Assembly: GCA_963575645.1 (NCBI GenBank)
Contig: OY754465.1
Span: 33,863,501 to 33,927,500 of the forward strand
From: Xanthostigma xanthostigma
Taxonomy: Eukaryota; Arthropoda; Insecta; Raphidioptera; Raphidiidae
Reading direction: 5' to 3'
DNA: 64,000 nt
The notes under the pieces were generated by a model. It ran no database searches and was not told where the DNA came from. It saw only the letters and a program-made list of their open reading frames with translations. Shown one piece after another: positions 56,901-64,000 of this stretch. Both the position numbers and the translations under genes were made by a program. Positions within the stretch are counted from its first letter, which is position 1, and each line of letters starts with the position of its first letter.

Positions 56901-59900
56901 TAATTTTCCAGCCAAATAATGGCTTTAATGTCTAACATATTAGTAGGTTCATCAAGAAGTAGTAAGTCGGGTTTAGAAAACAGAGCCCTCGCCAATGCTA
57001 AACGCATTCTCCAACCACCTGAAAACTTTTTCGTCGGTTGACTTTGCATAGCGTTGGAAAAACCGAGACCATTTAATATTATAGAAGCTTTCGCAGTAGC
57101 TTTATCTGCTTCCATATTTTGTAACTGGGCATAAACTTCTGATAATTCGTTAGACAACTCCACATCTGTAGAACTACAAAAAAAAAAAAAAAAATTATAC
57201 ACACAACCGAAGCCACGGAAAAATTTGCAGATAATACAAACACAAACCCGGAATTAAGGGCGGCACTGATTTCCCGTTCTCGTGCCAAAAGACGTTCTCG
57301 TTCAAGGTCGCATTCGAGTACACTTTGTATCGCAGTTGTATCGTCGCCAACAACTTCCTGTTCAACATGAAGTACAGATACGTGTGATGGGATTCGCAAC
57401 TGGCCACCTGATATCATTCGTAAAAGAGTAGTTTTTCCTAAGCCGTTGCGCCCCACTAATCCATATCTTCGACCAAAAGCTAACACGAGATCTGCTGCTT
57501 GAAGCAAAACTCTACAAGAAGAAATATCAACTATCATTTCGTTCTTTTATAACATGTTATATTGAACTAATGCTGGATTGCACAAAGCATTGCTAAAAAA
57601 TTTGATTGGATACTGGTCTTAGATTGTGATAATATAATTACAGTTTTTATACATGTAGGAGTAGTCTAATGTTGTTGTGAAACTCTCTGTCACACAGAAC
57701 ATTAGATCGTACCCACACAAAAAGATCGCTTTTCAAGCTAAATTTTTATCGAAATGCGTGGAAAGATGTTGTTATAATCAATCAAATATTTTTCGAGCAG
57801 AATCGATTTGAATTCTACTATGCTTTTCTTATGGAGAAATATGTGTGGTCACAATCGAAGGTCATCATCAAATAAAATTTCCTGACAATGCTGTTTGCAA
57901 CCCAGCATAAGATTACAACAAAGTCATTATTTCTTCAAGCAGTGACTATTTCTTTTCAGGTGCAAAACAAATTATTGTTGTCACCATATATATTGGCTAT
58001 CATATATATTATCAACAAAAAAATATAATTTAACGAATATCAAAAACAGAATTAATAAAAAATGAATATATATGTATGTATGTATGTGAAGGAATCTTTC
58101 AGCACTATTTTCACCAATTTCAAGAAGTCTGATTAACTTGAAAATTTGCACAATTTTAAACATTAATGAAATAACTTTGGATTTATTGTCAGACACAAAA
58201 TATACTAAAAATCGAGGCTTTTGATTATAATTACTTTTGATGTCGTTTTGAGACTAAAAATTAAGATATTAAATTATAGTTTAAAAAAACTAAAAAAGCG
58301 CGCCTTAAAAGCAAACCGTGCTAAAAAGTAAAAATATTATTTAAGTATGAAAAGTTTGTGTTACAGCAATAGAAAGTCCAACAACCATTTATGATTAATT
58401 AATATGGAATAAGATTAAAATAGAAATTAAGTTATTAACAAAATAATTCAAGTATAGTAAAAAAGCGTGGGGTGCTTGATATTAAATGTTACAATTATTT
58501 CATTGGTAGCTATTTATAAAATTAGAGTTATAATGAAAATATAGTTATTGGCACCCCATGCTTTTTTACTATAATTTAATTATTTTGTTAAAAACTAAAT
58601 TTTTATTTTAATCTTTTTTCAAATTAATAAGTCGTAATTGATTGTTGGACTTTCTATTGCTAAACACAAACTCTTCATACATAAAAATAATTTTCTACTT
58701 TTTAGTTTGGTTTGCTATCAAAGCGTGTTTTTTTTTTAGTTTTATTAAACTATAATTATTATTTTGAAATTCCACATCTATTAATTTAACAAAGACATTT
58801 TTTTAATTAAATGCTTTCTAATTTATTTGATGCTGTTTGCAATAAAAAAAATTCTACACAGCAAAAAAAATGTCCTATTATACCTATCGCCATATGCAAC
58901 GTCGAAATTCTCAATACGAATATCTTGAGCTCGATTATTGCCCTTAGCCTCCATCTTACTTTCTTTTTTACTAGTGACTTGCGAAGCTGTGGCCGTTTCT
59001 AGCTTAACTACAGGAGGTGGCGCTCGTATTATTTCATTTGACCTTTTTTCCTGTTTTTGTTGTAATTTAGCCTCTGCTTTTTCTAATTTTTTCGCATCGA
59101 CTTTCTACAAAAATAAATTGCGTAAATACATAAAAAAATAATATTTTTCATGAAGACTAGACGTCAAGACTCTCCATTCATAAATTCTTTTTCAGTACAC
59201 TTTTTATAGGTATAAAACTGACTCAACTTAACATTCAGGATTAACAAATCAGACAATTTTCCAAAGTGCTGATAAAGGGGTTCCGGAGGAAACGACGCTA
59301 TTTTAACTGACCCCGCGCATTACAAAAAATACAGTAGGTTCATAGGTAACAAAAAAATAAAATAAACAAATTAAAAATCCAGTTGATACTCTCACTAGTT
59401 CTTAAATTAGAATTTGTGAACCTGTAATAGAGGAACTATGAATCTTTGACACGTTTTATTGTAGAGCTACAAATGCTATGTTAATTTATTATGTAATTTA
59501 AGTGCAAGTACATACCAACGAATCATCTCGTGACATCACCCAAATACTTTTAATATCATCAATATTATTTTCTGAATTAGCTACCATTGATCCTAGATGA
59601 ACCGGTGCGTTCAAAACTTTAGCTTCTCCATTACCTATTCTCGTTGTCTTATCAGGTTTAAGCATGTCTAATAATTTTTCACATATATTTCTGAAAACAA
59701 AGTCGTAAGTATAAAACATATTTATAATTAAAGATGATTTTAATACGGCTGTCCATTCATTTTATGTTCAACAATGTCAAACAAATATAAATTCTAATTT
59801 GTCCTACTTTTATTATCGAAAATGCATTAATAAAAATTTTTATTACTTGATATCATCTTCGGATTTATTTGTAGCCACTTCATGTAATACTTCGCCGATT

Positions 59901-60099
59901 GCTTCATAAATTTCCTCGCTATCTTCAAAATCTTCGGCTCCATTTTCCAAAACACCTTAAAATAATAATTTGTTAATAACTGGACGATTTTAGTAAATAA
60001 AATAGGTTAGAAAAGGTTTCACTTACTTTCAACGTATTGTTTAAGGTCATCATCAATTAATGGAAATTCTTTTTTTATATATTCACTACAAGCAGCCAT
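50995..60099 (-). CDS. ABCF3: ABCF3: ABC-F family ATPase (GCN20-like)
   Basis: Eleven exons are inferred on the - strand: 60099-60027, 59955-59847, 59690-59516, 59104-58884, 57511-57248, 57173-56790, 56226-56053, 55424-55250, 55179-54999, 54191-53971 and 50997 stop-containing 51150-50995. All borders are GT/AG, and the sum is 2133 bp, or 710 aa, essentially the animal ABCF3 length. The N-terminus 'SEYIKKEFPLIDDD' matches ABCF3 rather than ABCF1/2. NBD1 has Walker A 'GRNGLGKTT', signature 'FSGGWRMR' and Walker B 'LLLLDEPTNMLD'. The linker is helical and charged ('YEQFEKTKTEKHRNQQ'). NBD2 has Walker A 'GDNGAGKTT', 'SLSGGQKSR', 'FLVLDEPTNHLD' and the switch region 'VILVSHDERLIR'. ABC-F proteins have no membrane domain; they act in the cytosol on ribosomes, and yeast GCN20 works with GCN1 in eIF2alpha-kinase signalling. 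Introns hold many MITEs; intron 10 is the largest (2.8 kb). Confidence 0.96.
51881..52055. mobile_element. Palindromic MITE (ABCF3 intron 10)
   Basis: Arms AATAAAAAATAGAGAATAGT...GATGAGAGCATAGCT and the complement pair over about 80 bp with a 15-bp loop. One mismatch region (CTTTCGAAAT versus CTCTCGAAAT) is visible. Confidence 0.8.
52830..53278 (+). mobile_element. Helitron-like non-autonomous element, 3' end
   Basis: Ends GCGAAGCCGCGGGTAAGGACTAG followed by TA, i.e. a short GC-rich palindrome (CCGCGG) about ten bases before CTAG, fitting the Helitron CTRR rule. Upstream landmarks TTGGCATACAGATAGTTAC and 'AGATGTAGGCATCCGCTAAG' belong to the same block. The 5' boundary is uncertain. Confidence 0.6.
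54271..54557 (+). repeat. Dispersed repeat shared with 4915-5150 (ABCF3 intron 9)
   Basis: Here the 5' part forms a hairpin (54271-54325 with 54340-54392: 'CCCCAATTTTCTTTCGCGGA' and complement). The rest matches the copy upstream of the NIF3-like gene, including CCCCCACGTGGGGGGTGAGG. Confidence 0.75.
54650..54760 (+). repeat. Dispersed repeat fragment, CGACGTTTTGGGGTCC family
   Basis: 'AACAGTTATTGGTTTCGGTC', 'GCGAGTTTTCATCA' and 'CTCGACGTTTTGGGGTCCTA' match 15440-15515 and 47060-47135. Confidence 0.65.
55470..55988 (+). mobile_element. Tigger-like relic with degraded transposase tail (ABCF3 intron 7)
   Basis: Terminal repeats CAGTGTAACCTCTTTATAAC and complement, flanked by TA (55468-55469, 55989-55990). 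The interior at about 55660-55860 still reads an acidic run and 'ALDAAKLIETFLLFNEGDST', reminiscent of the C-terminal helical tail of Tigger/pogo transposases, but with a stop and no DDE domain. Confidence 0.78.
57580..57908. mobile_element. TIR element, TGGGTTGCA family, copy B (ABCF3 intron 4)
   Basis: Ends TGCTGGATTGCACAAAGCAT and (complement) TGCTGGGTTGCAAACAGCAT, about 330 bp apart. Paralogous to 43073-44475 without the 0.95-kb insertion. Confidence 0.72.
58050..58790. mobile_element. Repeat with terminal palindrome, copy B (ABCF3 intron 4)
   Basis: 'TATGTATGTGAAGGAATCTT', 'TTTTCACCAATTTCAAGAAG' and 'TCTGATTAACTTGAAA' precede a long palindrome whose arms read TTATAGTTTAAAAAAACTAA, 'GCTAAAAAGTAAAA', 'ATAGAAAGTCCAACAA' and 'AAAAAAGCGTGGGGTGC' with complements at 58545-58765. 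Same family as 50355-50834. Confidence 0.7.
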
Positions 60100-60505
60100 T
60101 ATTCTATTAAAATTATTGGATTAAAAACTTTTATTTTCAATTTTATTAAACATTCACTCGGTTTTCCTGACAGAAAAAACTCCCAGACAGGTCGAAATGA
60201 TTGACAAATGTGACGTTTGTAATTCTGTGTTGTGGCAATAGTCAGGAGAACCAGAGCGACACCGTGTAAAAAATAAAAAAACACATGAGTCATGAACAGA
60301 GAACAGATCTGAGGTAGAGGTTATGAACACGAGGTGATTTTAACCTTAAACATATAACAGCTCTGACAGAATATTTTTATATAATTTTAAAATTTTAAGA
60401 AGGTATAAGGTTTTTTACGTATTTTTTATTAAGTATTAAAAAAAGTAGATATAAACACAAATGTATTTTAAGGTTAAATACATTTCCAAAAGTATTTCCT
60501 CGAAT
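60100..60505. promoter_or_regulatory. Bidirectional promoter region, ABCF3/TRMT10A
   Basis: Only 406 bp separate the divergent start codons (60099 - and 60506 +), so both promoters must lie here. No TATA box can be assigned on either strand. An in-frame ATG at 60461 would add 15 residues to TRMT10A, but the ATG at 60506 gives the more usual acidic, Ser/Asn-rich N-terminus. Confidence 0.5.
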
Positions 60506-61200
60506 ATGGAGGTAACAGAAAATATGTCTAAGTGTTCGAATGAAAATAAGCTAAATAGTGAATTGAACACGAACATTAACACTACAGAAACCTCCACTTT
60601 ATCAAAAAGGGCACTGAAACGTTTAATAAAAAGACAAAATTGGGAATCAAAGAAATCAGAAAAACGAAAAAAAGAACGAGAACGCAGGAAACAAAAGCGT
60701 ACCGAAGCACTCAAAAACAATGTGGATTTAGGTCCAAGTAGAAAACAATTGAAAGAGTCGAAAATGGCTACTAGCAGTTGCAAAACAAGTGTGATAATTG
60801 ACATGAGTTTTGACCATTTAATGATACCCAAGGTACAATTAATATAAAAAAGTGCAGATCATAGAGTTTAACGACAATTACAGAAGCTTGATAATGTTGA
60901 ATTTTGTAGGATATCGCAAAAACAATAAAACAGTTGCTAAGAGTATACACTTTGAATCGAAGATCGCTTACTCCAATGCAATTACATGTGACAAATTTGA
61001 GCGGTGCAGCAGAAACAGAATTGTCAAAACACACCGGCTATCGAAATTGGGACGTTAATTTCCACAGCGAGAGCCACATCGATTTGTTTCCTAAAGATAA
61101 ACTTGTGTACCTAACTAGCGAAAGTGATAATATTGTAACAGATTTAAAACCAGATAAGGCATACATAATTGGAGGTTTAGTTGATCACAACGCACACAAA
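60506..61200 (+). CDS. TRMT10A: TRMT10A (5' part): tRNA guanine-9 N1-methyltransferase
   Basis: Two exons are seen: 60506-60832 and 60910-61200. The donor is CCCAAG|GTACAA, the acceptor TTTTGTAG|GATATC, and a second donor follows, CACAAA|GTAAGT. Exon 1 encodes a poorly conserved start, then a basic region ('KRALKRLIKRQNWESKK', 'KRKKERERRKQKR') and 'VIIDMSFDHLM'. Exon 2 encodes 'DIAKTIKQLLRVYTLNRR', 'LVYLTSESDNIVTDLKPDK' and 'AYIIGGLVDHNAHK', the SPOUT-domain signatures of the Trm10 family, which methylate N1 of G9 in tRNAs using SAM. The rest of the SPOUT knot (the remaining exons) lies beyond the right edge or was not found. The intron after 61200 is at least 2.8 kb and full of transposon relics. 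The basic stretch fits a nuclear or cytosolic enzyme rather than mitochondrial TRMT10C. Confidence 0.92.
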
Positions 61201-61837
61201 GTAAGTAATACCGCATCCATATTAATGGTCAATGATCTATTCATTCAATCTATTCTGCCATAACGCGTTTGTATTGCGTGAATGAGTCCATATGCGACTA
61301 GATAATAACAGAAATAAAATCATGGATGACTTCCGTGATTTTATTCCAGTTGTAATAACTGAACAAAAATCAGTAGGTAATACCATTGATTAAAATATTA
61401 TAAAGATTAGTTACCCAATGAACCAAAGTGAGGCCACATTTGATTCCCAAGCTATATTGTTTTAATCTGTGAATTAAGGAGGGTAGAGGTTAAGGAGAAC
61501 CATCTTTGTGTACGAAATTTAGGTTAATAACTATAAAAGCGTGAGCTCGAAAAGCTATGATCGTTTGTAAGTCACAACCTTCCATAATAATATTATGAAC
61601 CTAAATGATTAAAAATTATTTTTTTCTTCTTAATACATTTTAATAAAAGCTTATCTATAAAAAAAAATTCACTAATAGGTATTTTATTTTGTTCTTTATG
61701 ATTTTTCACTATTTTTACTATTAACAATTTTTTTTTTTAAATGAATTGATTATTATTTAATTCTAAAAACGATTGAATCATGTATTGTTACCGGGAATAC
61801 ATATGTGTACAAAAATTCAAATCGGTAGGATATGTGT

Positions 61838-61980
61838 CGTCCGCCATATTGGCTTTAAATGACGTCACACAGCTCATCGTATTCCACTCGTCAAACTCTT
61901 TCATTTAATATACATGTCAAGAGGGTTGTGAAGAAAAACTTAATATGCCGTCTTGGGGCGTCCGTCATATTGGATTTATG
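61838..61980 (+). repeat. Isolated, diverged satellite-like unit
   Basis: Reads GTCCGCCATATTGGCTTTAA, 'TGACGTCACACAGCT', 'TCAAACTCTTTCATTTAATA' and 'GGGCGTCCGTCATATTGGAT'. The order is the same as in the 120-bp satellite, and the CRE-type site is intact. TGACGTCACACAGCTAACC also occurs at the end of the right array (32041), so this copy resembles the array edge. Confidence 0.65.
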
Positions 61981-61987
61981 CATTGTT

Positions 61988-63482
61988 ACCGAACATGGTT
62001 TTTGTAAGTCTAGATCAGCGGTTCTCAAACTTTTTTGGTGACGGAACCCTCAATAAAACAAAAATGTTTTTATATGCATTCTTTATTGATAAGCATAATA
62101 CGAGGACAATGTAACAGTTACTTATTAATAGTATTAATTCTTGCGGAGCCCCCACAGGGGTTTCGCGGAACCCTAGGGTTCCACGGAGCACACTTTGAGT
62201 ATGGCTGGTCTAGATCAATCGAAACAGCGATATATCGATTTATAAATAGAATTTCAGAGCAGTTAAATAAAAAACTTCACTGCGCAGCAATATTTTGCGA
62301 CTTTTCAAAAGCGTTTGATCTTGTGGATCATGAAATATTAGACAAATTAGAAAAGTATGGTTTCAGAGGAGAGAGTCATTCATGGATTGCGTCATATTTA
62401 AGTGATAGGTCACAAAGAGTATAATATGTATGTGATCATTACTCTGATTCTAAAGCAGTATACGCGGGTGTACCTCAAGGATCGGTATTGGGACCAGTTT
62501 TATTTCTGCTTCACATAAATGATATTCCAAATTGCATTAAATCAGCTACTGAAGTAATAATCTATGCTGACGATACTACTATCTTACTTACAGCCCCCAC
62601 TGTGGAAAAACTTCACCAAAATGCATCTTTCGCTTTAGCAGACATAAAAATGTGGTGCGAAAATAACAAGTTAATTTTAAATGAAGGAAAAACCAAATGC
62701 ATGTGTTTTAAAACTACGCAATCCAGAAATGACTCTGCCGTCGGAATCTCTATAAACGGTCACCTAATAAAAAATATCGATGTTAGTAAATTTCTAGGAA
62801 TTACTATCCAGTACTCTTTAAAATGGAATTGTCATAATGCAGGTATATGCAAAAAACTGTCTCGATATGTGTATGTCATTAGAAAAGCTCAACATTCATT
62901 TTCCAATAAAGATATTTTAAAGTCGATTTATTATGGTCATGTGTATCCTCTGTTAAGGTATGGTATTGTTGTATGGGGATATAACGCTTCTTCTACACGG
63001 GTTTTTATTAAACAGAAGGCCATTATACGTGCAATGTTCAAAATAAAAAAATGTGACTCTTGTAAACAATTTTTTGTCAGAGAAAAAATTATGACAATAC
63101 CTTGCATCTTCATTTTTCATGCGTTAATTTATGCACATCATAACAAATCCAATTATTCTTTAGCAGAGGATGGTCATGATCATGATAATACTCGTTTTAA
63201 AAATTACATAAAATTACCTATGGCAAACATTGATATCTTCAAGTTTTGCTCGCTGAATTTCGCAGCAGCTCTTTATAATAAACTACCTGTGAGTTTTAAA
63301 ATTAATTAAATAAAGGTTCTCAAAAAAAAAGATAAAGAATTTTTTACTGGAAAATGCATTTTATAATGTAAATGAATTCATAGATTATTTTAAATAATAT
63401 TTTTGGTATCCGAAATTTTTTGACGTGTCACATAGATCATTTGTATCTCTACTGACAATAAATGCTTTCTATCTATCTATCT
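61988..63482 (+). pseudogene. Non-LTR retrotransposon RT relic (TRMT10A intron)
   Basis: Reads in one frame: 'EHGFCKSRS' (before a hAT insertion at 62016-62207), 'CAAIFCDFSKAFDLVDHEIL' (motif A), 'GVPQGSVLGPVLF' (motif B), 'IIYADDTTILL' (YADD active site, motif C), 'KFLGITIQ' (motif D/E) and a C-terminal part to 63309. An in-frame TAA lies at 62422-62424. Endonuclease and 5' ORF are absent. The 3' flank ends in AATAAATGCTTTCTATCTAT, a short tetranucleotide tail typical of some jockey-clade elements. Truncated and dead. Confidence 0.88.
62016..62207. mobile_element. hAT-type MITE inside the RT relic
   Basis: Ends CAGCGGTTCTCAAACTTT and (near complement) ACTTTGAGTATGGCTG, with a perfect 8-bp duplication GTCTAGAT (62008-62015, 62208-62215). 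Inner GGAACCCT/AGGGTTCC motifs are inverted. 192 bp. Confidence 0.92.
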
Positions 63483-63517
63483 CTCATATAAGATAGTCCT
63501 CCTTACCTCTACCCTCC

Positions 63518-64000
63518 GTAGTTACCTGGTTAACACTCTTTACATACCTTACTCAATGGTATTACCAATTACCTAATTTAAATAACAAAAATGTAACGTA
63601 GGTATTTCTAGGGTTTGTCAATAAATAAAATTATCGACCAATTTTTAAGACAATTATATTGTAAAAGAACTGTTCTAGTTCGTGGTGGAAAATATTTATT
63701 CACAATAGTAAAACGTTACCGAAACAATTAAACACACAAACAAAGAAGTACTTCTCATAAACTTAACAGAAACAAAAATAGTTCTAACTAATAAAAGAAT
63801 AAGTAATGAAGAATTCAAAGTCACTATATATCTATACATACAAGATTATTTACAACACAAGAGCACACCAAAATTTATCTAGCACAGTTATTTATTAACT
63901 ATATACAGTTCTGTTTATTTCGTACACTTTTATTTACACAGTTCATTTATTTATCTACAGGAGATTATTTATGTTAAACTATTTATTTTAGCAGTTACCT
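63518..64000 (+). other. TRMT10A intron or flank up to the window edge
   Basis: AT-rich with no recognised exon. A phrase TAAAATTATCGACCAATTTT near 63626 also occurs in the S unit (13071-13095 and 32598-32612), hinting at one more S-derived fragment. Confidence 0.4.

Larger units (their letters stand above)
61477..63517. mobile_element. GGAGGGTAGAGG-family inverted pair, copy C (TRMT10A intron)
   Basis: The left end, GGAGGGTAGAGGTTAAGGAG (61477), and right end, its near complement (to 63517), enclose about 2 kb. The non-LTR relic at 61988-63482 lies between and probably inserted into it. Confidence 0.55.

Noticed and set aside
60461-60505. TRMT10A start at ATG 60461
   Set aside because: The 15 extra residues are unlike family N-termini; the ATG at 60506 is preferred, though transcript data would decide.

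Overview
The window is insect-like nuclear DNA: AT-rich, with split genes carrying GT/AG introns, long intergenic stretches and a very high load of DNA transposons. A Helitron-type 3' end near 53278 resembles those common in Lepidoptera, but the order is not proven. No bacterial, organellar or viral gene set is visible.

Five host genes can be assembled. Left end, + strand: Ciao1 (cytosolic Fe-S assembly WD40 protein, two exons, 337 aa) and a NIF3-like gene (three exons, 307 aa). Right end, - strand: a small single-pass membrane protein gene with a Cys-rich ectodomain and a PPAY tail (four exons, 324 aa, function unknown), then ABCF3 (eleven exons, 710 aa). Divergent from ABCF3 lies the 5' part of TRMT10A (tRNA m1G9 methyltransferase, two exons seen, + strand), which runs off the right edge. 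These are housekeeping genes of Fe-S assembly, translation and tRNA modification; they are not an operon.

The middle (about 11.0-45 kb) is a transposon graveyard. At 25.39-38.26 kb at least five elements are nested: a TTAA-flanked piggyBac-like MITE holds a hAT MITE (8-bp target duplication GCTCGCAG), which holds a pogo-like element (TA target), which holds both a satellite-bearing unit (29.1-33.1 kb) and a 4.4-kb foldback element with a 9-bp target duplication. The pogo-like transposase has D-D-D-type catalytic motifs and one in-frame TGA.

A 120-bp satellite occurs as two arrays in opposite orientation (13.4-15.2 kb, about 15 units; 29.1-32.05 kb, about 24 units). Each unit carries a palindromic CRE-type site (TGACGTCA), a CCAAT box and two matches to the YY1/Pho-type motif AANATGGCGG. 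Each array is joined to the same unique end sequence and lies near the same 3' piece of the pogo-like transposase gene. Two paralogous copies of an older repeat (R) act as filled and empty sites and date several insertions.

Introns of the host genes also hold many palindromic MITEs, a Tigger-like relic and, in the TRMT10A intron, a non-LTR reverse transcriptase relic split by a small hAT MITE.
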